Assembly (NCBI RefSeq): GCF_023101085.1
Contig: NZ_CP064703.1
Span: 4,526,001-4,590,000 of the forward strand
Length of the DNA: 64,000 bases
Reading direction: 5' to 3'
Source of the DNA: Bradyrhizobium sp. 170
GTDB lineage: Bacteria > Pseudomonadota > Alphaproteobacteria > Rhizobiales > Xanthobacteraceae
Shown: one piece after another, positions 1 through 7,818 of the stretch
Numbering within the stretch: the stretch's first letter is position 1
Layout: the number at the start of each line of letters is the position of its first letter
The notes under the pieces: model-generated
The model's input: only the letters and a program-made list of their open reading frames with translations
Databases searched by the model: none
Told to the model about the DNA's origin: nothing
Made by a program: the position numbers and the translations under genes

Positions 1-2
1 AG

Positions 3-290
3 GTCGGCAAGCTCTCGGCCGAAGCCGTGGTCCGCGAATACGACGCGGCAGTGAAAGAGATTGAAGCGCTCGGTGCCGAACTGACCGAGGCCGCCAAGAA
101 ATGTGAGGCGATGGTTGCGGGCGTTCACGCCACGGTGAGCGAGATCAAGGAGTTGGCGGCGAACTATCGCGAGGAAGGCAAACGCTACTTCCTGCAGATC
201 GAGGATTGTTCCCTGATGACATCCGAAGTCCGCAGCGTCTGCGAGATGCTCAAAAAGAAAATTGCCGCAGGTAGTAGTCTCGCCGCCTGA
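3..290 (+). CDS. Hypothetical helical protein, 5'-truncated by the window edge
   Basis: The reading frame is open to the left edge of the window, so the true start probably lies outside; a GTG at 27 is the first internal candidate. The visible part (about 95 residues) is rich in Ala, Glu and Lys with regular heptad-like spacing, which suggests a long alpha-helix or coiled coil. No signal peptide, membrane segment or catalytic motif is seen, and I do not recognise a family. Its TGA stop overlaps the ATG of the next small ORF (TGATG), which suggests translational coupling. Confidence 0.6.
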   Translation, partial: VGKLSAEAVVREYDAAVKEIEALGAELTEAAKKCEAMVAGVHATVSEIKELAANYREEGKRYFLQIEDCSLMTSEVRSVCEMLKKKIAAGSSLAA

Positions 291-361
291 TGTTCCGGCT
301 GTGGCCGGTCCTGCTGATGGCCGCGCCGTTCATCACCGCGGCCATCAGCTGGGTGTTCTAA
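290..361 (+). CDS. Very small single-pass membrane peptide (23 aa)
   Basis: The ATG at 290 overlaps the stop of the upstream helical protein (TGATG). The 23-residue product starts MFRLWPVLLM and is almost wholly hydrophobic, consistent with one membrane span. The coupled start and clean hydrophobic composition argue that it is translated. A related but degenerate stretch, 34 of 45 bases identical to the last 15 codons, lies at 1672-1716. Function unknown. Confidence 0.4.
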   Translation: MFRLWPVLLMAAPFITAAISWVF

Positions 362-595
362 TGGCGCACCGGGCATTTAGGCGAAGCGCAGTTCATCTTT
401 GGCGGCGTTGCTTGCTTAGCTGATGAGCGCTTTCGCTGCCCTAATACGCGTGAGCGGCCGCAATGGGCCGCGGTCCAGAGAGCAGCAGCGCGGTCAAAAT
501 TGGCTGGCCACGGCAGCCGCCGTGCCACACCTATGCCATTGTGGCGATATGTCGCCAACGCCGCCCCGCGAAACGGGGAGCCATTTGCAGGCTCA

Positions 596-1555
596 ATGAT
601 TATCTGCGCCAGTGCATCTGGCGTCGAGCGGCCGGGCGCGGCTCGTCTTCAACACTTCATACCTCTGCGCTCCCTCGGAAAGGATATTGGCGGTTTGTCG
701 TCTTCTATCACCTCGCATCTTCCTTTCGGTGGCGCCGAACTCAGCCTCCGGAAGAAATTCCGCTTGTTCTTCACGGTTGGCATCATCGTCCTGTTACTCG
801 GCGGCGCCAAGGCAATCGTTCACTATTTCGAATTCGAGTTCCTCGATCTCAACGGGCTGGTGACAAGCGGGATTGGTGGCGCCATCTTCATCATCGGCTT
901 CCTGCTGTCGAGCATTCTCAAGGACTACAAGGAAGCCGAACAAATTCCTACGGTGCTGCGCACCGCGATCGAAGCAATCGACGGCGATCTGGAATGCTTC
1001 GCGCGGACCAACGAGCGCTTCAATCTCAGGGAAGCGCGGCTGATCCTGATCGAGGTCATCGCAAAGCTGCGCGAAGGTCTGGGCCGTGCCTACCACCACA
1101 AGAATATTTCCCCCGTGCTCGACGAACTCGGCAAGCTGACGCCTATCCTTGGTCGACTGGAGAGCATGGGCATGGCTGCGAATTTCGTCGTACGTCTGCG
1201 CACCAGTCAGGATGCGATCCGCAGGGGGCTGCTTCGCATCTACACCATCCAGCGCGTCGAATTCGTCCCATCGGTGCATGTGCTCGTGCAAACGCTGGTA
1301 CTTTCGATCATCGTCCTGCTGCTCCTCCTGAAGACCGAGGGTGATCCGGCCGCGGCCCTGTTGTTTGGATTCATCACCTACATGTTCGTCTATGTCCTGT
1401 ATCTGATCCGGCTGCTTGAACAACCGTTCGCCAAAGGACACGGCTCCGTCGACGACGTCAGCTTCTTCCTGCTCGATGAACTGGAGGAGCAATTGCGGCG
1501 CTCGCTGGACCCCGCCGTTGGACGGCCGCGGCTTCAGGCAATGGAGGGGGTCTGA
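596..1555 (+). CDS. Four-span integral membrane protein of unknown function
   Basis: I placed the start at the ATG at 596, because the frame upstream of it reads like non-coding sequence; an even later start near 750, just before the first membrane segment, is possible. The protein shows two hydrophobic segments near the N-terminus (around KFRLFFTVGIIVLLLGG and GGAIFIIGFLLSSIL), then a charged helical cytoplasmic stretch of about 110 residues, then two more segments (LVLSIIVLLLLL and GFITYMFVYVLYLIRLL). This topology is reminiscent of bestrophin-like/DUF4239-type proteins. That is only a resemblance; no diagnostic motif was confirmed. Confidence 0.65.
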   Translation: MIICASASGVERPGAARLQHFIPLRSLGKDIGGLSSSITSHLPFGGAELSLRKKFRLFFTVGIIVLLLGGAKAIVHYFEFEFLDLNGLVTSGIGGAIFIIGFLLSSILKDYKEAEQIPTVLRTAIEAIDGDLECFARTNERFNLREARLILIEVIAKLREGLGRAYHHKNISPVLDELGKLTPILGRLESMGMAANFVVRLRTSQDAIRRGLLRIYTIQRVEFVPSVHVLVQTLVLSIIVLLLLLKTEGDPAAALLFGFITYMFVYVLYLIRLLEQPFAKGHGSVDDVSFFLLDELEEQLRRSLDPAVGRPRLQAMEGV

Positions 1556-1671
1556 GCGGTGCACGATGTCCGAACGGCGCGGCGAGGGTGGTGCGCCGTC
1601 CGCGTCCGCACCGTCTATTTGTTGAAGCGGGCCTGGCCGGATTTCCGGCGTCTTTCTTCAGTTGCAGGCTA

Positions 1672-1716
1672 ACGGCCGCGCCGTTCATCGTGGCGAAAAT
1701 TAGCTGGGTATTCCAG
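1672..1716 (+). pseudogene. Degenerate partial copy of the 23-aa membrane peptide
   Basis: The 45 bases match 317-361 (the second half of the small peptide gene) at 34 positions. They would encode TAAPFIVAKISWVF against MAAPFITAAISWVF, but without an ATG and with the stop codon changed to CAG. It sits between the four-span membrane gene and the palindromic repeat, so it looks like the leftover of a local duplication. Confidence 0.35.
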
Positions 1717-1820
1717 AGCATTTTCCAGCGAAGTGGCGACCGGTTCGCGTCAAGAAAACGCGTCAAATCAAAAATCTAGAGCCCCGTTCCGATTCCATCG
1801 GAACGGAAAAGGCTCCAGGC
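1713..1820. repeat. Rhizobiales-type palindromic dispersed repeat
   Basis: The segment contains a near-perfect hairpin: a 10-bp arm at 1784-1793, a 3-nt loop and the complementary arm at 1797-1806, enclosed by GAGCC (1779-1783) and GGCTC (1811-1815). The preceding motif around 1741-1768 (cggttcgcgtcaagaaaacg) is one I recall as recurrent in Bradyrhizobium and related genomes. No second copy is seen here. The rest of 1556-1948 holds nothing else I can support. Confidence 0.5.
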
Positions 1821-1948
1821 GGCAAGGCTGTCACCGAGATGTTGATGACGGCACGCGCCAGATGGCAGGTTGGATGTTGCGCCCACACGTTGCTCCGTTC
1901 CGTCTCCCGCACTATCACTGATGCGTCGGATGCAAGCGGAGCAACGGG

Positions 1949-2629
1949 ATGGAATTGGTTGCGCATTTGCGCCTGTCGAAACAGGCTTTGATCGATCTGG
2001 TTTTCTTCTGCGGCGTTCCGATCGTGCTGGCGGTGCTTTCGGCCATTCTCGGGCCGTATACGGCCATCATGGGCGCCGCCGGCGCGACCGTCTACGTCCT
2101 CTCGCTCGCCATTGTGCCCTGGTGGCTGACCGGCCTCGTCACCCAATTGGTGAGCCAGAGAGTCCGGGGCAAACTGCCGCTTTGGCTGATTGCGGCCATC
2201 GGTGCCATCGCCTCCGGCCCGTTCGTGTCGCTGTACGTATATGCCGTCAATTCGATCGCAGGAGACACCTGGCCTGCCCTGGGCACCTTGGTGCCGGCTA
2301 GTTTCAGCGCGGGACATATCAAATCCGCCGCCTTGTCCGAGGGGCGCGCCATCGTTCTCTGGATCGCCTTCGTTGTCATTTTCCATGAGACGCTGGGCTG
2401 GATGAGGTTTGCTCCGCCAACCAGGGAAGCGAGCCGCGAAGACCGCTTTCAACTGAACGGCGCTGAATGGACGGCGGAAGACGATGCCCTGCTGCGATCG
2501 TTGATTGGCAGCGGCAAGCCGCCGAGAGCCATCGCGCTGGAAATGAAGCGGACGGTCGGCGGCATCCGCGCAAGGACGGCCAAGCTCGGCCTTCGGAACA
2601 ACCGTCTCGGCGATACGTCCGTCAACTGA
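1949..2629 (+). CDS. Membrane protein with C-terminal Myb/SANT-like helix-turn-helix
   Basis: Starts at the ATG at 1949. Residues 1-155 contain about four hydrophobic segments (FFCGVPIVLAVLSAIL, ATVYVLSLAIVPWWL, LWLIAAIGAIASGPFVSLYV, AIVLWIAFVVIFHETLGW). The last 55 or so residues form a soluble domain beginning EWTAEDDALL, with an 'I..E......I..R...LGL' pattern typical of Myb/SANT-like or GcrA-like DNA-binding helices. A membrane-anchored DNA-binding regulator is the most natural reading, but the target and ligand are unknown. No operon partner is obvious; tRNA-Cys follows. Confidence 0.75.
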   Translation: MELVAHLRLSKQALIDLVFFCGVPIVLAVLSAILGPYTAIMGAAGATVYVLSLAIVPWWLTGLVTQLVSQRVRGKLPLWLIAAIGAIASGPFVSLYVYAVNSIAGDTWPALGTLVPASFSAGHIKSAALSEGRAIVLWIAFVVIFHETLGWMRFAPPTREASREDRFQLNGAEWTAEDDALLRSLIGSGKPPRAIALEMKRTVGGIRARTAKLGLRNNRLGDTSVN

Positions 2630-2744
2630 AGCGCCGGGCCGGGCGGCACGATCCGGACTGTTCCAGTTTGCTAACCAGCGCGTGACAGGACCAGCGCTGC
2701 TTGGTTGCCTATCCGGGGCAGGGCGTATATGAGTTCGCCGATGG

Positions 2745-2818
2745 GGCCACGTGGCGGAGTGGTTACGCAACGGTCTGCAAAACCGTGTACACCAGTTCAA
2801 TTCTGGTCGTGGCCTCCA
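2745..2818 (+). tRNA. tRNA-Cys (anticodon GCA)
   Basis: The cloverleaf can be folded by eye: the acceptor arms GGCCACG and CGTGGCC pair, the anticodon loop is CTGCAAA with GCA at 2777-2779, the T-loop is TTCAATT, and the CCA end is encoded. From the anticodon loop onward the sequence is exactly repeated at 4152-4195. Confidence 0.96.
2775..2818 (+). repeat. 44-bp direct repeat, left copy (3' half of tRNA-Cys; att-like)
   Basis: The last 44 bases of tRNA-Cys, from the anticodon loop through CCA, recur without mismatch at 4152-4195. Repeats of tRNA 3' ends are the usual footprint of tyrosine-recombinase integration, so this is a candidate attL. No integrase is encoded between the copies. Confidence 0.8.
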
Positions 2819-3074
2819 CTCTATCACTTTGAAATAACAAAGTATTTTTATTCGGCCTTTGTTCCGCCGATCCTGCCTGCTACCGGATTGCTACCATTCG
2901 TTTCGGACCGGTTCCGGAGAGCCGTTTTTAGGGCCGCATCCACCGTCGCCACAGCGTCCTCCTGCATGTCGTCTTCGTGATCAAGACCTTTCGGTCGCCA
3001 TCACAGTTGAGCCCCGATTTGCCGAATGCCAGGCGCAACCAGCGGGTGGAGGGCAAGGCAAGCCGAAACAAAAA

Positions 3075-3092
3075 GACCGCCCGAAGGCGGTC
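3075..3092 (-). terminator. Rho-independent terminator of the PEP-CTERM gene
   Basis: GACCGCC, loop CGAA, GGCGGTC, followed on the minus strand by a T-run (AAAAA at 3070-3074 on the plus strand). It lies 25 bp after the stop of the gene at 3118-3774. The same hairpin follows the CHRD/PEP-CTERM gene at 8159-8176. The remainder of 2819-3117 has no supported gene. Confidence 0.85.
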
Positions 3093-3117
3093 TCTGTATT
3101 CTCAAACTAGAATCTGA

Positions 3118-3774
3118 TCAGGCAGCGAGGGCTGCGAACTTGCGACGGCGATACGTCATGTAGCCAACACCGGCAAAGCCGATGATCATCATTGCCCAAG
3201 TGGAGGGCTCGGGAACGGGAGCAACACTAACAAACACGTTTATTCCATTGTGAGCTTGCAGCAACTCGGTGTGAGGACCGGCGTAATCTGCCTCTCCCCA
3301 GATGATCAGATGGTTGAAGATCCCGGCCCCGTGATCTCCTTGCAAACTAATCCAAGGATCTTCCGCAAGCCCATTTCTGGAAAGGACGTTTCCAATTGTG
3401 GTGGTTTCAGCACCGCCATTGATACTTGCTGTAAAGGTGATGTTTGGAGCGAAGTCCCCAGCCCGTGCATCAATCAACGAGCGAAGTGTCGAGTAGGACG
3501 TTGAACCCCATGTCGCCCCGTCGCCTGTAATGAAAAGAATTTGCATTCCGGTATACGTGTCGAAAGGGCGCGCGAAATCATTCGCCTGCAAAAGAGACGA
3601 ATAGGAACCGAAACTATAATCTGATTTCAGTTCGCCGTTGCCGTCAAACACACCAGAGTCGCCGTTGGCCATGCGAGCAATCTGATACCAGGTCCCGCTA
3701 TCGAGCGGCGAAGCTTGTGCAGCGGAAACTAAGCAGGCGGTAACGAGGCCAACTAGCAGGCTGAATTTTTTCAA
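3118..3774 (-). CDS. PEPxxWA-CTERM sorting-domain protein
   Basis: A 218-residue secreted protein. The N-terminus is a signal peptide ([21 protein letters not shown]). The C-terminus is a sorting signal: the motif VPEPSTWA, a hydrophobic span of about 14 residues, then the basic tail YRRRK. Such proteins are exported and processed by an exosortase, usually in strains that make an extracellular polysaccharide. The middle domain (about 160 residues) is not recognised. The gene is the only one between the two 44-bp tRNA-Cys repeats, so it may be mobile cargo. No exosortase gene is in the window. Confidence 0.9.
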   Translation of the reverse strand: MKKFSLLVGLVTACLVSAAQASPLDSGTWYQIARMANGDSGVFDGNGELKSDYSFGSYSSLLQANDFARPFDTYTGMQILFITGDGATWGSTSYSTLRSLIDARAGDFAPNITFTASINGGAETTTIGNVLSRNGLAEDPWISLQGDHGAGIFNHLIIWGEADYAGPHTELLQAHNGINVFVSVAPVPEPSTWAMMIIGFAGVGYMTYRRRKFAALAA

Positions 3775-3904
3775 GACGTCCCCCAGCGAATAATCAGCTA
3801 AAATAATGGAATCAATACAATTGAACCATGCCCTCGGAGCTTAAGTGATGTCAAAGGAGCAAATAGGTCGCCGCTCAGAGACAAGATTCCAGTGTCTGTT
3901 TGAC

Positions 3905-3922
3905 CTCACCCATTTGGGTGAG
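3905..3922. promoter_or_regulatory. Short perfect inverted repeat upstream of the PEP-CTERM gene
   Basis: CTCACCC-ATTT-GGGTGAG lies 131 bp upstream of the gene starting at 3774. It could be an operator or just a hairpin; there is no T-run. The rest of 3775-4100 shows no coding signal I trust. Confidence 0.3.
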
Positions 3923-4105
3923 TCATCCTCGACATTCGCGGGAGTACCGAACTATCCGGAAAGCAACACCTCGCGTCGATAGGATTGCGAAGTACAGGGC
4001 GATGCAGACCGGAGCTTGCCACCGTATTTGCTACCCAACTCATTATTGAGTGGGGACGGAAAGGCACCAAGCGTGACTCGGCCGCGGAAATAGACAATGA
4101 AAAAG

Positions 4106-4119
4106 GGGCCTTTCGGCCC
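4106..4119 (-). terminator. Probable rho-independent terminator
   Basis: GGGCC-TTTC-GGCCC with AAAAA on its plus-strand left side (4101-4105). It therefore reads as a hairpin plus T-run on the minus strand. It would end transcription coming from the small gene at 4254-4433. Confidence 0.6.
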
Positions 4120-4151
4120 TAGTGTCACGTAATGGGTTGATGGCGCTAGAA

Positions 4152-4195
4152 CTGCAAAACCGTGTACACCAGTTCAATTCTGGTCGTGGCCTCCA
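4152..4195 (+). repeat. 44-bp direct repeat, right copy (tRNA-Cys 3' fragment; att-like)
   Basis: Identical over 44 bases to the 3' part of tRNA-Cys at 2775-2818. The acceptor 5' strand and D-arm are absent, so it is not a functional tRNA. With the intact tRNA it bounds a 1.4-kb segment carrying one PEP-CTERM gene. Confidence 0.8.
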
Positions 4196-4253
4196 TCCAT
4201 ATAATCAATGGTTCAGGCCGGTTATATGAGAGGCCGCAGCAAGCCGGCCGCGG

Positions 4254-4433
4254 TCAGCAGGCGGCGTACCAGCCCTCAGGAAACGGAACCAGCGGCCAAG
4301 GGCCCCGGTTGTCGTTGGCGGCACGCGGCGACGGATAAGAGCGCTGGGTCTGGACCACGAAATCATCCTCCGGGGCTGGCGCAATCGCCGTCTGCACGGC
4401 TTCCAGCAGCAAATTGTATTCAACTTCGCTCAT
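4254..4433 (-). CDS. Small hypothetical protein (59 aa)
   Basis: The ATG at 4433 is preceded by a good ribosome-binding site (GGAGAG, about 5 bases upstream). The product begins MSEVEYNLLLEAVQ and ends with a Pro/Trp/aromatic-rich tail (WPLVPFPEGWYAAC). There is no signal peptide or membrane span. The combination of RBS, codon pattern and sensible composition supports a real gene. No family recognised. It lies just outside the right 44-bp repeat and is followed by a likely terminator at 4106-4119. Confidence 0.55.
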   Translation of the reverse strand: MSEVEYNLLLEAVQTAIAPAPEDDFVVQTQRSYPSPRAANDNRGPWPLVPFPEGWYAAC

Positions 4434-4687
4434 CGCGCTCTCCGGGTTCCAGAGGCGATGGTCGCAAAACTATTTTGTTTCCAGATTGAGCGGATCGCTC
4501 GAATTTTAACGATTCGGCGACCGCGGCAAAGCTGGTTACTGAAGTGTTGAGTTCCCCGCGCGATTAGTAACCCCGCGCAGGCGGGGCGAAGTGTGAGAAA
4601 AATCACTTTTTGCAAAATTTAGTTCGCGTATTCGGCCTGGATGACGCCTGCCTTTTCAAGGCGGGCACGATCCAGGGAGACGCGGTC

Positions 4688-4945
4688 ATGAAGGCAAGGT
4701 TTGCGCGAAGTGCGGCACTTCTCCGTCGTTCCCGCCGGGCTTCGACGCTCGGCTTTCTGCTCACACTGATGGCGAGTGGCACGGCCGGCGCCCAGCAAGG
4801 CACCCCTGAACAGCGCCGGGCCTGCACGCCCGACGTCTACCGCCTCTGCGCCGGCGAGATTCCGAACGCCCGGGCGATTACCACATGCCTGCGCCGGCAG
4901 AAGGCGAGCCTGAGCTCGGCCTGTGCTGCGGTGTTCGGGCAGTAA
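4688..4945 (+). CDS. Small secreted cysteine-containing protein
   Basis: Starts at the ATG at 4688. Residues 1-38 form a signal peptide (basic start MKARFARSAALLRRSRRAS, hydrophobic LGFLLTLMASGTAGA, cleavage after AQ). The mature part of about 50 residues has four cysteines arranged as C-x7-C-x12-C-x10-C (CTPDVYRLC, TTCLRRQ, SSAC). This recalls the cysteine-rich-repeat family of small periplasmic proteins common in Bradyrhizobium. Role unknown; it stands alone. Confidence 0.75.
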   Translation: MKARFARSAALLRRSRRASTLGFLLTLMASGTAGAQQGTPEQRRACTPDVYRLCAGEIPNARAITTCLRRQKASLSSACAAVFGQ

Positions 4946-4960
4946 GTCTCGGCCGCTTCC

Positions 4961-5626
4961 TTACATCTCCAGCGCGGCTAGATTCTTCGGCAGCATGCGC
5001 TTGAACAAAGTGAGAATGCGGGCAGCTTCCTTCGCGTCCTGCGTGATCGCGTGGCGGACTGTCGCGGCGATCAGCGTCATGATCAGTTGGGAAAACGAGG
5101 CGAGGGCGGTTGCGGGCGCGTCGGGTGCGATGCGCCGCAGCGCGTCGCCGAGCAGCCCGGCGAGATAGATACCGTCCTCCTCGTCGAGTTTTTGTAAGGA
5201 ACGGTCGGCCTGCGTCGCCTGCCAGATGTCGCGCATGACCGGCACGTCGATGAACATCTGATAATAGCTGTCGGTAATGCGACACAGGGCCGGATGAAGA
5301 TCCCGAGCCGTCTTGACCACGGCGAGGTCGCGCCGGACGCAGTCGCGCCCGATCGCGTTGTAGCGTTCCGCCAGCGTGCCGATGATCGCGGTCTTGTCCG
5401 GAAAGTATTGATAGAGCGAGCCGAACGGCACGCCGCTGCGCTCGACGACGTCGCTCATGCGGAAGGCTTCGCTGCCTTTTTCAGCCATCAGCTCGGCCGC
5501 GGTGCTGAGAATTTTCTCGAACCGCTCGCGGCTGCGCTGCTGGGTCGGGACGAGGCGCGCCAGTCCCGACGCGGCTGCTTCGGCTGTCTTCTGTCCGGCT
5601 TTTCCCCGCGGCATCGGTCCTCTCAC
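4961..5626 (-). CDS. TetR/AcrR family transcriptional regulator
   Basis: About 220 residues with an N-terminal TetR helix-turn-helix (ILSTAAELMAEKG ... SGVPFGSLYQYFPDK) at about residues 40-85, followed by an all-helical ligand-binding domain. The start could be 5626 or the second Met at 5614. It is transcribed divergently from the NmrA-like gene, and the 89-bp gap holds a perfect 21-bp palindrome (5675-5695). It is therefore very likely an autoregulator and repressor of the neighbouring pair. Confidence 0.9.
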   Translation of the reverse strand: MRGPMPRGKAGQKTAEAAASGLARLVPTQQRSRERFEKILSTAAELMAEKGSEAFRMSDVVERSGVPFGSLYQYFPDKTAIIGTLAERYNAIGRDCVRRDLAVVKTARDLHPALCRITDSYYQMFIDVPVMRDIWQATQADRSLQKLDEEDGIYLAGLLGDALRRIAPDAPATALASFSQLIMTLIAATVRHAITQDAKEAARILTLFKRMLPKNLAALEM

Positions 5627-5674
5627 ATAAAAGCGACTTGACGTTACTAATACGAGAGTTTATCGGGTTTAGCA

Positions 5675-5695
5675 AATACGAGAAATTCTCGTATT
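5675..5695. promoter_or_regulatory. TetR operator palindrome
   Basis: Two 10-bp arms (AATACGAGAA and TTCTCGTATT) around one central A. A further half-site (AATACGAGAG) lies at 5649-5658. It sits between the divergent TetR and NmrA-like genes, so it is the natural operator for both. Confidence 0.75.
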
Positions 5696-5715
5696 GCACC
5701 TGGAAAGGATGATCC

Positions 5716-7092
5716 ATGTCAGAACTCCCGATCCTGATTATCGGCGGCGCGGGCAAGACCGGTGCGCGCGTCAACGCGCTGCTAGGGGCGAGCGGCGTCC
5801 CGACGCGGCCGGTGTCGCGTTCGACGCCGACGCCGTTCGACTGGACCCGGCCCGAGACCTGGCCGGCCGCGCTTGCCGGCGTCTCGATGGCCTACGTCAC
5901 CTACCAGCCGGATCTTGCGGTCGAAGGCGCCAGTGATGCGATCGCCGAGGTGAGCCGGTTGGCGCGCGAGAACGGGCTGGAGCGCGTCGTATTGCTGTCG
6001 GGCCGCGGCGAGCCGGGGGCGCAACGGGCGGAGGCGGCGTTGCAGCATTCCGGCGTTCCCTGGACCATCGTGCGCGCAAGCTGGTTCGACCAGAATTTTT
6101 CCGAAGGCTATCTGCTCGACGGCGTGCTGGCCGGTGAGATCGCCTTGCCGGCCGGCGCCGTGCCCGAACCGTTCATCGACGTCGATGACATCGCCGAGGT
6201 CGTCGTCGCCGCGCTGACGGATCGGCGTCATGCCGGCAAGGTCTATGAGGTGACGGGGCCGCGCGCGCTGACGTTTGCGCAAGCGGTCGCCGAGATCGCC
6301 CGTGCCGCGGGGCGGCCGGTCGAGTACCGGCAGATCGGTTCGGAAGAATTTGCCGACGGCATGCGGCCCCATGTGCCCGGGGAACACATCGCGCTTCTGC
6401 TAGAGTTGTTCACCGTCGTGCTCGACGGGCGCAATTCCGATGTCGCGCACGGCGTCGAACAGGCGCTCGGCCGTCCCGCGCGGGACTTTGCCGACTACGC
6501 CCGCCGAACCGCTGCGACCGGTGTCTGGAGGCATGATCATGCAGACGTTGGTAACTGGCCTGCTGTGGTTTTCCGCGATTGGCTGCGGCTTGCTCGCCGG
6601 TCTCTATTTTGCGTTTTCGGCCTTCATCATGACGGCGCTGGGCCGCATCGGGCAGGCGGCAGGCATCGCGGCGATGAATGCGATCAACATCGCGATCGTC
6701 CAATCGCTGTTCCTGCCGATCTTCCTGGCAACGACGGCTGCGAGCACAGCACTTGCGGTGACTGCGCTGTTGCGCTGGGGCGAGCCCGGCGCGATGGCCA
6801 TGATGGCTGGCGGTGTGCTCTATGTGCTCGGCATGTTCGTCGTCACGATGATCTTCAACGTGCCCCTGAACAATGCGCTTGCCGCGGCCGATCCCGCAAG
6901 CCACGAGGCCACGTCGCTGTGGGCGCGCTATCTGACGGACTGGACGCTGTGGAACCACGTGCGGACGGCCTCGTCCACGGCGGCTTGCGCGCTGTTTATC
7001 GCGGCGATTGCGGCGAGGTAGGGTGCCACGGATGCCGACAAAAAAGCCGCCCGGATCCAGGGCGGCTTTCGAATTGCTTTAGTCGCTTGTGA
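5716..7092 (+). CDS. NmrA-like NAD(P)-binding protein with read-through tail
   Basis: Residues 1-275 form a complete NmrA/SDR-a7-like Rossmann protein: the nucleotide motif IIGGAGKTG at the N-terminus, VVLLSGRGEPG, the active-site region RASWFDQNF, and EVTGPRALTF. It probably acts as an NAD(P)H-dependent reductase or redox sensor. The natural end should be near TGVW at about 6528, but the frame has no stop there. It continues out of phase through the whole DUF1772 gene to 7092, adding about 180 residues of non-family, Arg/His/Gly-rich sequence. A TGA one frame away (6534-6536) overlaps the next ATG, so a one-base loss near the 3' end is likely. Confidence 0.8.
   Translation: MSELPILIIGGAGKTGARVNALLGASGVPTRPVSRSTPTPFDWTRPETWPAALAGVSMAYVTYQPDLAVEGASDAIAEVSRLARENGLERVVLLSGRGEPGAQRAEAALQHSGVPWTIVRASWFDQNFSEGYLLDGVLAGEIALPAGAVPEPFIDVDDIAEVVVAALTDRRHAGKVYEVTGPRALTFAQAVAEIARAAGRPVEYRQIGSEEFADGMRPHVPGEHIALLLELFTVVLDGRNSDVAHGVEQALGRPARDFADYARRTAATGVWRHDHADVGNWPAVVFRDWLRLARRSLFCVFGLHHDGAGPHRAGGRHRGDECDQHRDRPIAVPADLPGNDGCEHSTCGDCAVALGRARRDGHDGWRCALCARHVRRHDDLQRAPEQCACRGRSRKPRGHVAVGALSDGLDAVEPRADGLVHGGLRAVYRGDCGEVGCHGCRQKSRPDPGRLSNCFSRL
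6533..7021 (+). CDS. DUF1772 (anthrone oxygenase-like) membrane protein
   Basis: The ATG at 6533 is preceded by a strong ribosome-binding site (TGGAGG, 6525-6530). The 162-residue product has four hydrophobic segments (start LLWFSAIGCGLLAGLYFAF, then SLFLPIFLATTAAS, MAGGVLYVLGMFVVTMIF, and a C-terminal segment) and the N-P-L-N-N type motif VPLNNALAA typical of DUF1772. The role is unknown; members are found with NmrA-like proteins and TetR regulators. It is transcribed with the NmrA-like gene under the same TetR operator. Confidence 0.88.
   Translation: MIMQTLVTGLLWFSAIGCGLLAGLYFAFSAFIMTALGRIGQAAGIAAMNAINIAIVQSLFLPIFLATTAASTALAVTALLRWGEPGAMAMMAGGVLYVLGMFVVTMIFNVPLNNALAAADPASHEATSLWARYLTDWTLWNHVRTASSTAACALFIAAIAAR
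7046..7066. terminator. Bidirectional terminator between converging genes
   Basis: GCCGCCC (7046-7052), 7-nt loop, GGGCGGC (7060-7066), with AAAAAA on the left (a T-run for the minus strand) and TTTC on the right. It separates the DUF1772 gene (+) from the PEP-CTERM gene (-). Confidence 0.8.
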
Positions 7093-7818
7093 TCAGGCGG
7101 CCGCGAGAGCGTTTCCACCACGCTTGCGGCGATAGGCCATGAAGCCGACGCCGCCGAAGCCGAGGATCATCATCGCCCAGGTTGAAGGTTCCGGTACAGG
7201 CGGAGCATGAATATCGGCGGTGAAATCTGCCACTATCTTGAGAGTCGACGTCCCGCACTCCGGGTTCGTCCATTTGCTTCCATCGTACCATCCATCGCCA
7301 TATTCAACGAAATGAATGTCGGAAACCGTCACGCCGTTGAGAGTGAATGGACCCAGGTTGTTGAGCGTTACCTGGCTGATGTTGAACACGTTGTCCGGCG
7401 ACGGGTTGGTCGTCTGCCGGATGTTGAGGTTGAACACCTGAGAATCGGACGAACTGCCCGGCGAGGTGAAGTTCAGCGAAAAGGTGTAGTTGACGTTGAA
7501 GTTCTGGTCGGTGTGGTAGGTGGCCTGGTTCACCCAAGTGATCTTGCCGATGACGTAATCGTTCTTATTGGTCGGAACGTTGGTGCCGACGATGTCGGTG
7601 ATGGTCAGCGTGCTCGACTGATTTCCCGGCCACGTCGCTCCCGACATTTTGAGCACGTTGCCGTTGTTCGTAATGGAACAACCGGGGCTGCCGCCGTTGC
7701 AATTCGTGACGTTGGAAAAATTGCCGTCGCCGGTGAAGCTCACGAGCGCTGCACTGGCCGGTGAATGCACTGCAGCGGCGAGTAAACCTGCGGTTAGAAT
7801 TTTAAATATTTTGCCCAT
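7093..7818 (-). CDS. PEPxxWA-CTERM sorting-domain protein (choice-of-anchor type)
   Basis: A 241-residue exported protein: signal peptide [23 protein letters not shown], a beta-rich, Asn/Thr/Ser-rich middle domain, and the C-terminal sorting signal [10 protein letters not shown], hydrophobic span, YRRKR. The middle ([11 protein letters not shown] at the start, TADIHAP at the end) resembles 'choice-of-anchor K' domains. That assignment is tentative. Exported and probably anchored or released by an exosortase encoded elsewhere. Confidence 0.88.
   Translation of the reverse strand: MGKIFKILTAGLLAAAVHSPASAALVSFTGDGNFSNVTNCNGGSPGCSITNNGNVLKMSGATWPGNQSSTLTITDIVGTNVPTNKNDYVIGKITWVNQATYHTDQNFNVNYTFSLNFTSPGSSSDSQVFNLNIRQTTNPSPDNVFNISQVTLNNLGPFTLNGVTVSDIHFVEYGDGWYDGSKWTNPECGTSTLKIVADFTADIHAPPVPEPSTWAMMILGFGGVGFMAYRRKRGGNALAAA

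Noticed and set aside
4571..4586. CCCCGC-GCAG-GCGGGG hairpin as a terminator
   Set aside because: No T-run on either side and no gene ends nearby.
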